A stretch of 64,000 bases of DNA, taken from assembly GCA_036426205.1 (NCBI GenBank), contig CM071568.1, positions 305,679,682 through 305,743,681 of the forward strand. Direction: 5' to 3'. The notes under the pieces are model-generated. The model did no database searches, was not told the DNA's origin, and saw only the letters and a list, made by a program, of their open reading frames with translations. This document shows positions 10,824 to 21,164 of this stretch, in pieces; positions within the stretch are counted from its first letter, which is position 1, and the number at the start of each line of letters is the position of its first letter. A program made the translations under genes and the position numbers. The stretch comes from Ascaphus truei (taxonomy: Eukaryota > Chordata > Amphibia > Anura > Ascaphidae).

Positions 10824-12254
10824 ATGGAGTATCCCCGGTTCTATGGACCCAAGAACCCACTCACCTCTGCCGTGCCTGTCATGCTGAAAAAGCGAAAGGC
10901 AGGAGCCGTTTCCACACCAAGGGCAAAGCGACAGGCTAAGGCCAATAAAGAAAACCTTCTGCTGACCCCAAAGGTTAAGGGTTTTCTTAGACGTAAGCCT
11001 CATTATGTGAAGAAGATATATGGTAATACGCTCTCTACGCAAAACGAATGGCAGCCAACCCATCGGACCCGCAGACCACTTCCTCCCATATGCTTCGACG
11101 ACTCTGCTTTAGCTGTCCCGGAAATCTTCATCCCGTCTTCTCCACCCCCATCTTCTCCGGTTCCATCTGACGACGCTGCCGCCTCAGAAATCCACGGGTC
11201 ACTGTCTCCTTTGCTCTTAGACGACTCTGCTTCTCGCCCGGAAATCCAAAGGTCATCTTCTCCATCCCTCTTCGATGACGCTGCCGCTTCTCCTCTACCG
11301 GGTATCCACAGGTCACCTCCTCCACTCACCATCGATGCCGCTTCTCTCCATGGAACCCCCATCTCATCCTCCATTGCACCCATCCCCCCAGATGTCCAGA
11401 CGCCATGCACAAGAAGCAGCTTGTTGGACCGGATGCTGAATGGGATAAGTTTGGATCTCCCCGGGAATTCTATTGTGCTTGCAAAGATAGATCTGCTTCT
11501 GGAGACAATGCTAAATGTGGAGCAACGGGTGCTACAAATGGAGCAAGGGATGGATCAACGGATGCTACAAATGGAGCAACGGATGGATCAACGGATGGAG
11601 AAGATAGAGGCTGACATTGCGGGCATACATTATTTGCTCGGTGCTAATGCCCCTGTTTCCCCGACGCCGGAGCAGGAGGGTGACATGGATGTGATGAATG
11701 GGCCCTTAGACCCCCTTCCATCACCAAGCACCCCCCCTCCACCACAAGATGTAGTGTACATGTATGCCGTTGAGGAGGACATGACAACCCCGTCAAGACC
11801 ACGTCAGGAGACAACACGGCGACCACGACTGGAGGAAAGCTTCCTCCCTGACATCCTACCATCGCCCGTCGCCTCAAGCACACCCGTTCCCAAAAGACCT
11901 ACACCCGCTCGCATCGAAACAGTGCCCGACATCACCCTGCGCGATCTGACAGCAGCGCTTAGGGAGAAGTATAGGGTGATGAGTGCTGGTGTACCCCACT
12001 AGTATGCCTTGATCATTTTTAAGCACCATGTTCCCTACACGTTGTACTGCGAGTGGGTATTCAAAGTGAACTACGATGGGAATCGCGAAAAAACGGCCCT
12101 TCCTGCCAATTTAAGGAAAAACATTATGGAAGAATTGCGGCGCTTTTATACAGTTACAGATCCTGTAATGAAAGGCGTTAGAGACTGCATTAATGGCGTT
12201 TTGCGCCATGCAAGGAATCGGCAATGGATGGACAATGTGGAGGACTGTCAGTGA
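10824..12254 (+). pseudogene. BEN-like domain protein of the transposon (copy A)
   Basis: About 476 codons, single exon. Order: basic N-terminus with nuclear-localisation-like clusters (KKRK, AKRQAKANKEN; residues ~20-45); a Ser/Pro/Asp-rich middle built from repeated 'DDSA...PEIxxSxSP' segments (~85-190); a heptad-like stretch with MEQRMDQRM repeats (~220-265), probably a coiled coil; a Pro-rich linker; and a C-terminal ~100-residue domain (~367-470) with the BEN pattern: LLFKHHVPYSLY-like start, alPaNLRkNI, and final VRDCIN.VLRHARN. BEN domains occur in chromatin factors and in pox- and polydnavirus proteins. An in-frame TAG at 12000-12002 (AAG in copy B) cuts off the domain. An upstream in-frame GTG (10809) is ATG in copy B. 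BEN assignment is by pattern only. Confidence 0.72.
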
Positions 12255-12289
12255 GACCATACTGTTGTGCTGAACTGTATTGTACTGTA

Positions 12290-12530
12290 CATGTTTTGCC
12301 CTACAGTACCTGCTGTACTTAAACAAAGGAGATGTTGTTGATTGTTTTTTTTCACAGGACATGCACAACTCCAGTACCTGAGGGCCGCAAAAATGCACGG
12401 TTTTCAATATTGCCCTGAAAACCTGCCCTGTTTGCTGCCCTCTAGGACTGAACTGGTGCAGGTCTGACTGACAGTGTTGCGTACCATCCCACTGTACTGT
12501 ATACAGTACTGGGTTTCTTTAATAAAGGAG
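12290..12530. repeat. Fold-back repeat in the BEN 3' flank
   Basis: Contains a stretch around 'gagggccgcaaaaatgcacggttttca' and a partner 'cctgaaaacctgccctgtttgctgccctc' forming an imperfect hairpin. The same module recurs at 30,014-30,665 and near 33,850 and 34,180. This is a common style of short amphibian MITE. Confidence 0.65.
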
Positions 12531-12540
12531 ATGTTACTTA

Positions 12541-12969
12541 AAATGTCACTTTAACTCCCTTTGCCCCATGCACCAAAAATGTTTTGTTTTGTTGATGGTT
12601 AGAATTGCTGTGCACTTTATAAATGTTCCAATATTGTAAATAAATGTTTTTGTACTGACTCCACCAATAAAAGACCACGTTGAATTGCCTCACATTGTTT
12701 CCATTTGCTCCTTTGCCAGTGTAACAAATGTAGAGGCTTGCTGCACTGTTTTTTTACTGCCTGGTCGCGTAATTGGCGTAGGAACTACGGCAATTGGCGT
12801 GGGAACTAGGTCAATTGGCGTGGGAACTTTTGTTTTAGGGCACCTAGAAATAACATTTCTTTGGCCCCTAGATGTTAGGAACCCCCTCACTTGATCCCAA
12901 CAGGGTCCCAGCAGTATTGGCAGCGAGAAAGGGTCACGCCGGCGAGGAGGGTCCTACCATTGAGCGCAA
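12541..12969 (-). repeat. Right inverted terminal arm of copy A
   Basis: Reverse complement of the left arm, including 21-bp units at 12767, 12788 and 12809. Similarity to the left arm ends at about 12,969, where retroviral env sequence begins directly. Confidence 0.85.
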
Positions 12970-13273
12970 AATCCGAACAGTATTATTACAGAATAGAATG
13001 GCTCTTGATTATCTGCTAGCCTCACAAGGAGGTGTTTGTAAACTTGTAGGACAGAAGTGCTGTGCCTATATTGAGGATGAGTCTGGCGCTATTCATAAAG
13101 ATATGGATAAGCTACTGGAAATTCAGGCAAGGATGCGTAAAGAATCCTCAGGCCTTAGCTTAAATTGGATGTCAGGACTCACTAGTTGGATCGAAGAATT
13201 GGGTATGAAAATTCTCTATGGTTTTATTGTAGTGATTAGTATAATCGCAGCAATTTTTTTTTCACTGTGCTAA
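12970..13273 (+). pseudogene. Endogenous retrovirus env, transmembrane subunit fragment
   Basis: The 3' end of a class I (gammaretrovirus-like) env gene. Visible features are an LQNRMALDYLL heptad/immunosuppressive-type segment, a CX6CC motif (Cys-6-Cys-Cys, ~13,039-13,065), and a hydrophobic membrane anchor (~13,213-13,270) ending just before the stop. The surface subunit, cleavage site and all of gag-pol are absent: the fragment starts abruptly at the transposon arm. It is an old genomic copy and cannot make an envelope protein. Confidence 0.85.
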
Positions 13274-13458
13274 GTGTGCAATGCTTTCATTTGTCTCAAG
13301 GAAACCTTCAGTTTCATCTCACGCCATGTATGCAACTAATAATTCATATGTGGCCATGTACAGAGTCTATGATACTATTGGTCCCCATAAGGCCATAGTC
13401 ATAGAGAAGCATACCTAGTAAGGGTATTTGTTCTTTTAGAGAACAAAAAGGAGGGGAT
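13274..13458 (+). other. Retroviral 3' untranslated segment with polypurine tract
   Basis: Between the env stop and the LTR. It ends with the purine run aaaaaggagggga (~13,446-13,457) immediately before the TG of the LTR, as expected for plus-strand priming. Confidence 0.7.
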
Positions 13459-13998
13459 TGTTAGGACCAATATGTCAGGCCAGAATCTGCACTCATGTTA
13501 AGCTTCCATTTTGTATGGTCATAACTAGTTAAGATTCTGTAGTCAGCCTTATGCTGAAATATAATTCCTAAATGCACTCAGTTTCTGCCAAATTGCATTT
13601 CTTTTCTTCCTGCTAAGGATATTGCTAAGATACTTTTGTGTTGTCAATTTCCTGATATTTTAGTTAGAATATAATAGAATGGTTCTCTGCAAGAAGCAAA
13701 ATAGTGTAATATAGTTGCTAAAGACTCAAGGTCTCTTTTGATAACAGACAATGAATAAGCTATGTAGTCAGACATTGCTTGTATTGGGAAAAGACACGTC
13801 CCAAAAGTCACGCCACTAATATGTCCTGCCCCTAGATCACGCCTCTAATCAAAGATACGCCTATGTTACGCCTATGTTACGCCTCTAACCAATATCTTTT
13901 TTTTTTCTGTATAAAAGTCATTACCCTATGAGTAATAAATTGAGACAAAGGATTTGAAACCTGGCTTGCGTTACGTTTCATTTCGTTCGTCTACCAGC
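13459..13998 (+). mobile_element. 3' LTR of the endogenous retrovirus
   Basis: Starts TGTTAGGACC after the polypurine tract. It contains repeated 'cacgcctatgttacgcc' stretches, a TATA-like 'gtataaaagtcatta' (~13,909) and a polyadenylation signal aataaa (~13,933), in the right order for U3-R-U5. The 3' limit near 13,998 is approximate. No second LTR is in the window. Confidence 0.78.
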
Positions 13999-14197
13999 CC
14001 TGATAGTTCATCAAAGATCGAAGATAACAGTTGCAGGGCATGAAAGCTTCCTGGGAAGTCTGCTGCAAACGCTGCAGATGGTGTATCCAGTCACAAGGCT
14101 TCAGTGTACTTGGCAGAGGAAAGGTTCCTCTCGGTTCTGAAGCGTAGGTGAAGGAATACGGTTTTCCTTCAAATATTATCCATCGAAATCCCCCCAT
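13991..14197 (-). other. Possible second exon downstream of forkhead ORF (copy A only)
   Basis: After a gtgagt donor at the forkhead ORF end and a 'tttttcctcag' acceptor (~14,214), copy A has a 68-codon open frame (MGGFRWIIFEG...). In copies 2 and B the sequence matches only the first ~10 codons and then stops. Splicing would put a TGA at the junction, so this is more likely 3' UTR or unrelated joined sequence. No domain recognised. Confidence 0.3.
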
Positions 14198-15383
14198 TAG
14201 CCATTTTCTTTTCTGAGGAAAAACAAAAAGAAAAGTTTTAATATACAGTAATGGTCAGCCCCCTAAAGAAGTACCCAGCCAGCCCCACCAATAATTATCG
14301 CACCGATATTTATACAGTATTGTCAAAATAAAAAAAAAAACACAGAAAATAATACGGCAACAATATAGTACTCACCATTGAATTTCCCATTCAGCTGGCG
14401 CCGGCGCCGGTCCACTGCCAGTCCAGCTTTCTTCATCATCCATGTCGATAGTTTGCAGCGGGACTAGTCCACCTGTAGTCAGCTGGTGAGGCTGGAAATC
14501 GCTTAGGTACATGTAAGCTTCATCAAAACTGCACGCGAAATCCGGCTCAGGCTCAGGCTCAGGGTTGTCACTGACGGTGGGACCGTTATTGGAAGCCGGT
14601 GCTGGTGCTGGTGCATTGCTTGGCAGCGACTGTCGCTTCTTAGTTGGTTTTAACACGACCCTTCGCCTTTTGCCGCCTTCATGATCATAGATACCGGAAC
14701 AATCCGGCGATACACACCAATAACCTCCAACAAATTGTGGCTCAATACGATAAAAACAGGGATCGCTACATAACCTTTTCCTTACTGCACGCTTCCACGT
14801 ATGAGGAGTTGGCGAAAATTTGTAAAAGTGATAGTTTTCAATAAAATACTGATAAATTTGAGCAACTGTTGCCATCTTATCATCTGTTGCATTAATCGCG
14901 GCACATATCAAATACGCGTAACTTCTGTCGGGTTTTTGGAAAGCGGGCTGCACTTGAACACTCATGGCGGGCGGGTCTCTGGAGAATACTGTAACTGAAA
15001 CTGGTCTTTGTCTTTCTTTAATATGAAAAGCCTAAATTGATCCATTTTTGCAACCTCTTCCTTCTGTCTCAAGGCCAAGGCCAAGTTACAATGGCACACT
15101 GTGGTACAGTATCTTTTTTAAATGAAACACCTGCAAGCCGACACATTACTTATTCGGCGCATTACAATTCATGAATATCTGCCATCTGGCGGACACGCGA
15201 AGCATTGCAGCCTATTAAAATCCGAACCATTATCAATAAACGCATCAACCGCGTATCAGCCGAACATGACCCGTGGCTGGGAACGCAAGATGAACGCGGC
15301 ATGCGCCAGGTGAACAGCGTCGCATTCCAGGAACAAGCCAGGTAAAACCCGGTGATTTGTTAGAATAAAAGCTGCCGCAGCAG
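13998..15383 (-). mobile_element. Forkhead unit, copy A
   Basis: A unit transcribed on minus. Its 5' end is at 15383: TA (15384-15385) followed on the minus strand by CTGCTGCGGC, the same start as copies 2 and B (27,700 and 31,754) and as the GC-rich TA elements. It lies within the coding region of an LTR element, whose frame stops at the insertion. The minus-strand 3' side parallels the other copies to ~14,180 and then differs. Confidence 0.7.
14372..14965 (-). CDS. Forkhead-domain protein encoded by a repeat (copy A)
   Basis: 197-residue single-exon ORF. Residues ~11-100 follow the forkhead (winged-helix) pattern: KPDRSYAYLI at helix 1, IYQYFIENYHFYK at helix 2, W-K-R-A-V-R-K-R-L...CF at recognition helix 3, and GGYWCVSP at wing 1. 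A basic cluster KRRR (~105) fits nuclear import. The C-terminal half has Ala-Pro repeats and an acidic EPEPEPDF segment, a possible activation or partner-binding tail. The Asn and His of the classic helix-3 'NSIRHNLS' are replaced (RAVRKRLC), so DNA specificity probably differs from host FOX proteins. The start ATG is conserved in all three copies. It lies in repeated DNA, not in a host FOX locus. Homology is by pattern; it should be confirmed by profile search. Confidence 0.82.
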   Translation of the reverse strand: MSVQVQPAFQKPDRSYAYLICAAINATDDKMATVAQIYQYFIENYHFYKFSPTPHTWKRAVRKRLCSDPCFYRIEPQFVGGYWCVSPDCSGIYDHEGGKRRRVVLKPTKKRQSLPSNAPAPAPASNNGPTVSDNPEPEPEPDFACSFDEAYMYLSDFQPHQLTTGGLVPLQTIDMDDEESWTGSGPAPAPAEWEIQW

Positions 15384-15385
15384 TA

Positions 15386-17180
15386 CCTCCCCTGTTTGTG
15401 GGAAGCTTGGGCTTGCCACGGCCAAAGCCCATCTTTCCACTCTCATTCTAGATATCTCAGTGACTTGAATGAGAGTGGATGGAGGAAGAGAACCCTCAGT
15501 CCTGTTGGGATTGGAGCCCATTCTCCAGTTTATTCGTGTCTCCTCCTGAAGGTGTTTGAGATCAGCACCCCTCAGTCGCTCGAGGAGGACTTTCTCCAAA
15601 TATAGTCTTTTTCCTACGTGCGCGGTCATGAGATTTCCCTCGCGTCGGGTGCTAGTCTTATTGTAGGCAGACTGTATGACAGCAGTTGCAGAGCGTTTAA
15701 AAACCACCCTTTTCCCACTTAATGGGGTTGCTATTTCAGCCCCTTTCTGATTAAGTTGCAATTCCACACCCACTTCCAGAGAATGTCCCATCTTTTCAGC
15801 TTCATCAACTAAGGATTCTTCTGGTTTTAATTCAGCACATGTACCTTCTTTTGTTGCCTGCTGGGTGGCTGAAGGTTTTGCTAGTGCTTGTTTAGGTGGT
15901 TCAAATTTTGCAACCTTGTCTTTCAGATGAGCGGTATTCCCAGCTCTCACTGTACCCTTGTCTTCATGGGTTTTTGATGCTGTGGGATACTGACGCTTAG
16001 TCAGTGTCAATACTTGTCCTTGTAGGACTGTAATCTCATCCGCGAGAGATCCCTGTTTTTTGAGTGCGTCTTGCAAGTCTCTTCTCAGGGAATTTATCTT
16101 CATGCTTTGCTTTCTATGAGCTTGCCTCCACATTTTTATTGCATTGTGAAGCACTATGAACTTCTTTCATGGGCCACAGTTACTTGTTTCATGTTCTGGA
16201 CCTTCTTGTGCTCCCTTTTGTGCCGCATCACCTGGGTTCTAAGCTTGGCTTTTAGTGTTGCTTTGGTGATGCTCAGGGTAGCCTTCAGTTTCTCATGCTG
16301 CTTTGCGGGGACATACTGGGTCATCAGATGTTCCTGCAGCACTTGAATTTCTTTAACAGCCTGCAGATTGTCATCCTGCAGAGTTCGCTGCTTCTCCTCT
16401 GCCTTCTTGAGGTGCGTACGCAGACCTTGTAGTTGGTTCTGCAGTCGGTGCTCCTTGACTTCTTCTGTCAACTGAAAATTTTCTTCTTTCAGTTTTAAGT
16501 TTTCTCTTTTTAATCTTGAATTTTCTCCTTTTTCAGTCTCTGTATTCTTCAGGGCTTCTTTGCAGTCCTCCTTCCATTTACGCACATCTGCTTTGAAAAT
16601 GACAATCTCCTTCTCTAGGTTGAGTGTCTGAACCTCTTTCTGAGATACGTCCACTTCTATCCGGACACTGTTGACCTCCTGTTGTGAGGCAGTCAGCTCT
16701 ATACGAAGAGTGTGAACCTCTTGCTGGAAGACTGTCATCTGCTTCAGTGCCTCCTCATACTTCCGCTTTAGCGTAGCCACCATTTTATCAGATTGGCTCT
16801 GCTTTTCATCCATGGCGGAAATAGTAGCCTTTGCAGTATCTAGCTCAGTCTTGAGATCGTCCAATTCTGTCCTGGCTACAGAGTAAATTGTGAGCACATC
16901 TTTTTGTAGCCTCACGTTATTTTTCTGTAGCTCTGTGTTATCTGCTCTCTCAAGTTTCAATTGTTCTCGAAGTAGATCACTGTCACTGGATCCACCCGGC
17001 TTTTCTTGCAACTGTAATAGCTGACGGAAATATTTGGTGATCCACTGCTCCCGCTCTGTCTCCTGCTGTTCATATTCTTCATCAAAGGGAGCGGTCTTTT
17101 CTGTTCGTGCCGAGTTCAGGCACCCCCACCATTCTTGGGGTGTTTGGTTGGTGTGACTCGGTTCGGGTTCCCCGTAAGAG
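15386..17180 (-). pseudogene. Coiled-coil ORF of an LTR element (gag-like position)
   Basis: Two overlapping frames (17011-16154, extending in frame upstream to ~17,180, and 16154-15360). They read as one protein broken by a frameshift near 16,155. The first ~290 residues are almost wholly heptad-rich (many E, K, Q, L; 'SRLKRENLKLKEENFQL'-like), a long coiled coil. The second part is basic and polar. It sits 1.3 kb downstream of an LTR and a primer-binding-like site, the place of gag, but I see no capsid major-homology region or zinc knuckle. It ends where the forkhead unit is inserted. Capture of a host coiled-coil gene is an alternative. Confidence 0.6.
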
Positions 17181-18463
17181 ATGTCTTAGCCTTTATTGGA
17201 CTGGAAGGGGCCCCTCTTCCGTGGGGTAGGGTTCATTACAGGAACGCTGCATCTTGTCCTCCATTTTTAGACTATCAGGTGTAATTTTCTGCCTGACCTC
17301 AGGAGGCGCTATTGCAGCTGTTGCCACTGTATTTGCTAGAACCCCCAATTGTGGTAGTCCTACAGGTGGGCATATTTTGCTTGTAGAGGTCGTTGCTCTC
17401 ACAGGCATCTCTGTAGAATTTTTCTTTCTTGGATAAGTTTTACAATATCAGCAGTACTGTGCATGCATTTTCTCTCATCAGGTATATAAGATGTGCAGTT
17501 GCTACGTTAAAAAGTCTATTTGCTTTACACCATTTACTTGCTAGGTTTAAACTCTCATTAGGTATGCTGAATGTGTAGTTGCTAGGAAAAAAAACTTCTG
17601 TTTGCTTTACACCATTTACTTGCTAGGTAAAATCTCTCCGCTTCAGCAACAGAATTTGGTTTTCTGCCTGAGTTCAGTAATTTTCAGTTTCATCTTTGGG
17701 TATTATGGCATTCACACTTCACACTTTGGGTGTCTGTTTTTGCTCCCAAGATATATATAGGCAGACTTTTTTACTTGCATATATATAGGCAGACTTTTTT
17801 ACTTGCAGAAAAAAAAACATTCTTTGCAGTGGACTATTTCTTTCATTCCCGGCAGGGTGACTCAACATTCAGCAATTGGTTTTGAAAAACCTTTTACACA
17901 GTTCAGAAATCACTTTTTCCCCTATAGATCAATTTTACACTCAGCATATGTTTGCTAAAAATTCCCCTGCTTCAGCACAGTCTTGTATAAATTTTCACAC
18001 TTTTCTGCATATACTCCATTCACAGCTGATAGCCCTATGCGGTGTGGCAACCTTTATTTGCAAAATTAGCACCACTCGTGGGTCCCCATCTGTATTCACT
18101 GCTTCAGCGAAACTTTTGAAAACAATAAACACCTATCCCTTTTTAAGGGCTGACTCACTTCTTGAACCCTGACTATGTCTGGAAGGCAAAACCCCTATTT
18201 CAATGACCATATTACACTTTGTGATAGGCAAAATAAGGTTTAGCTACTTCAGCAGTCTCGCTCCTCTAGGGATTGGGGCAAAGAGTCCATCTGTGGTTTG
18301 TAAGTTTCAGTGCAGTGTGGTTTCAGTGGTGTGTATCCCTTTAACTCTGATCTCTGCTGCATGAGGTTTTTTTTGTTTTCTCAGACTGTTTGTAGGCAAA
18401 AAGCATAACAAAAAAATTCACATAAAAATCTCCGGTCCTTTTTAACTTCAAAGACACCTCTTG
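17181..18463 (-). other. Leader/non-coding part of the LTR element
   Basis: From the primer-binding-like site to the coiled-coil ORF. It contains a duplicated 'tatatataggcagacttttttacttgca' segment (17,755-17,807) and paired copies of 'tttgctttacaccatttacttgctagg' (~17,519 and ~17,598). No convincing frame. Confidence 0.5.
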
Positions 18464-18482
18464 TCCCACCTCGGACACCATA
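18464..18482 (-). other. Primer-binding-site-like sequence
   Basis: On the minus strand, immediately 3' of the LTR, TATGGTGTCCGAGGTGGGA is complementary to a tRNA end of the form ...ACACCA. A leucine tRNA is a possible primer but I am not certain. Confidence 0.55.
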
Positions 18483-19123
18483 TGTAGACGGACGTTCACA
18501 GAGGTACACAATTGGAGGCTTTTATAATGTGAAATTATAATAAGGCTTTATTGTGCCTTTTCCTTTTCATCAGGAAATCATCCAAACACAGGGGGGGAAC
18601 AAAGCTTCTATTCACTTGGGAGTATCTCTAGTGAAAATACCATGCAATTAATTCACAACTCCCTAAGTCAAGCATGTATCGCAGCCCCAAAACATATACA
18701 GGTAGCATGAAATAAGCAGATATAAGCAGTCTCTTAATTATGAAAGTCTTATCTGTTTCTTGCTGTAGAGTAAGCTTCTCTGCTCTCCTGGAACCGCACC
18801 CGTGCACGCAAAGAAAATATCAGCATCCAGGTTTAGAAGTCTTATTTGGTGTCTTGCAATCAGCTATGCTGGGCAGAGCTCAAGACCGGTCAGCTCCAGA
18901 GATGTGTGTTCTCTTGGTCAGTCTCTCCTGGGAGTCTTAAGAACACTGCTCTGTCTCTCCAAAGGTCAGCTCTCAGTCAGAGCTAAGGAGTCACTTCCTG
19001 TCTCAACAGACAGGCTTTTGTAAGCAATCTAGATCAGGCAGGTGGTGTTTATTAATTGACTACCAGCAGTTAACCACCACACAAAAGGCACATTACTTGA
19101 ACAGGGATTACTCCCCTGTTACA
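18483..19123 (-). mobile_element. 5' LTR of the coiled-coil LTR element
   Basis: Read on minus: begins TGTAACAGGGGAG (19123), has aataaagcc (~18,545) near its end, and finishes ...CGTCTACA (18483), directly followed by the primer-binding-like site. 641 bp. It interrupts a Penelope-type RT frame, which resumes just outside (19124), so the LTR element is the younger insertion. Confidence 0.8.
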
Positions 19124-19860
19124 GACATCTAAACCACTATCATGAGGGATTATAGTGTACAAATTAGTTACATCCATGGTAACCAGGTAAAACAATGTTT
19201 TTTCCACCCAGGGGTACTGCACGTATCTTTTTCAGAAAATCAAAAGTGTCTTGTATGTAATATTTACTTTTAACTACCAAAGGCTGCAAAAAAGATATCA
19301 ACAAAAACTGCTAATGGTTGATTGATGGAACATGTGGCTGATATTATGGGTCTACTTGGGGGATTTTGTAAACTTTTATGGATCTTTGGCAATAAATAGA
19401 GGGCTGGACGCCTCGGGTTTTTCATAGTAAGAAAATTTACTATTTCCTCATTAATCCATAAATTGTTTAATCCTTATTGTAGTATACCCTTAATTTCAGT
19501 TTGATACCTTAAAGTTGGATCCATGTCAAGTTTAATATAACACTCTTGATTCTCAAGTTGCCTACGGGCCTCTGTTTTGTACACACTATAGTCCTGCACT
19601 ACAAATGCTCCTCCCTTGTCTTCTCTTTTAAAAATGATATTATTATTCTCCCTGAGTTTTTTTAGAGCCTCCTTTTGTGCAATTGTCAGATTGAAATTTG
19701 TATAATGATGCTTTTTAAAATATTGTTTAACATCATGTTTTATGAGGCGCATGAATACATTTACACCTGTATTTTTGAAAGGTGCAATAAACCTTGATTT
19801 TAATTTACATCGATTAGGGTTTGCTCTTGTTGCTGCCACTGCTGATCTTGCTGATTTGTG
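19124..19860 (-). pseudogene. Penelope-like RT, N-terminal half
   Basis: Contains the hallmark region (IIFKREDKGGAFVV, ~19,600-19,640) and, past a stop, the palm-approach block with PRRPALYLLPKIHK and NPPSRPIIS (minus, ~19,400-19,300). The frame then continues to ...FLVTMDVTNLYT and is cut by the LTR at 19,123. At least two in-frame stops. Confidence 0.85.
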
Positions 19861-20424
19861 GATCTAGAAAAGAAAGATTTTAAATTTAAATTTCTTTCAA
19901 ATTTGAATAATTAACCTCTAATTCAAAGGGCCTAGGTCTTGTAGTCGGGACAAATGAGGGACCTTTGGATAAAACACAGATATCCATTTCAGTTAATTCA
20001 TGAGAAGACAAGTTGATAATCAGATTATGCTAACTCATATTGGACGTGGGCGAAGAACTGGAGGTGTTCTTTTCACTTCTGATGCCCCTCCTTGTTTTGC
20101 GTCTTTTGCCCTTGATGTCTGTCCTCTTCCCTTGTCTAAAAAAGACCTCCCTGGGGTTTGGGTAACTGCACCTTCCGCTGATGAAGCACTTGTGAAGCCT
20201 GTTGCTTTTTTAGCCACTTTTTTGCTTTTGTTGGATTTTTTGAACGTCTCTCTGCTTTTCTTCAGAAATAGACAGTATTATCTTTAGAATCTTTCACTAC
20301 TTTCTTAAATTTCTGTTTTTTTAAATGAATTAAATCATCCTTAAATTTTTGTAACTTGGTTTTAAGCTCATCTAGTGATTGGACGGTAATATCATTTTGA
20401 TGTGTCTGCTCAATGATAATTTCT
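19861..20424 (-). other. Penelope-like N-terminal region, degraded
   Basis: Minus-strand basic, Lys/Gln/Ser-rich translation with several stops (an uninterrupted piece is 20217-20035). It fits the poorly conserved N-terminus of Penelope-like proteins; assignment rests on position. Confidence 0.5.
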
Positions 20425-21098
20425 ATTTTTAGAATTCTATTGTAGGTATATTGACGATTTGCTATTTCTTTTGGGAGGGTACAGAGGAGGAACTTACCAA
20501 CTTCTTTGATTATCTAGATGGGCTGAATACAACAGTAAGATTTACAAAAAACTGGAGCACTAAACAGATCTCGTATCTGGATGTGCTTCTTACATATGAA
20601 AATTGAGAACTGCATAGTGATCTCTATAGGAAGCCCACAGATAGAAACAGTACTTTACATGCTTCTAGTTTCCACCCAGAGTGTCTGAAACAAATGCTAC
20701 CATTTTCTCAAAAAATTAGAGCTACACGCATAATAGACAGGCCTACAAAATTGGATGAGACTCTAAAAAGAGATTGAGGAGAGATTTGTTGAAAGGGGAC
20801 ATACCAGGTCTGAAATTATTACAGCATTTAATAAATCTCCACAACCAACTTGTACAGTGATCGTCTTACATTTGTAAGTAAATTTACAACTGCCAGTGGT
20901 TTTATTAAAAAAACACTTAAAAAACACTGGAAAGTATTACAGACTGACGATACACTTAAGGATGTCCGCAAAGATTTCCCACGTTTTGCTTATAAACGTG
21001 GAGAGAATCTAAAGGACATCCTGATTAAGGCTGATAATGAGAAACATTATATCACTCCACATTTCTTGAGTTCACCAAAAGTAGGTTGCTATAAATAA
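20425..21098 (+). pseudogene. Penelope-like RT, C-terminal half
   Basis: Plus-strand frame with FFWEGTEEEL, ISYLDVLLTYEN, DLYRKPTDRN and LHASSFHPECLKQMLPFSQ, the conserved end of Penelope RTs. An amber/opal stop after 'TYEN' and further breaks near 20,778 and 20,845 interrupt it. The linker continues to 21098. Confidence 0.85.
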
Positions 21099-21164
21099 TA
21101 TGGATGTAGCATTTGCAACAGTCTTAACACTGGGGACAAGTTTTACCATCCCAGAAGTAGCAAA

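Larger units (their letters stand above)
6541..12969. mobile_element. Transposon copy A: Tc1/mariner-like transposase plus BEN-like gene
   Basis: A ~6.4-kb unit bounded by inverted arms (6541-6960 and 12541-12969). It holds two divergently transcribed genes: a five-exon IS630/Tc1/mariner transposase on minus (8259-10573) and a BEN-like gene on plus (10824-12254), separated by ~250 bp that must contain both promoters. Intron 1 of the transposase holds a GC-rich TA-flanked element. Both genes are damaged, so this copy is not autonomous. The same gene pair recurs, inverted, at 34,413-37,916. Outer ends are inferred from where arm similarity stops; I see no clean TA duplication there. Confidence 0.8.

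Noticed and set aside
14644..14844. Antisense frames over the forkhead genes
   Set aside because: Shadows of the forkhead coding strand, seen equally in copies A and 2.
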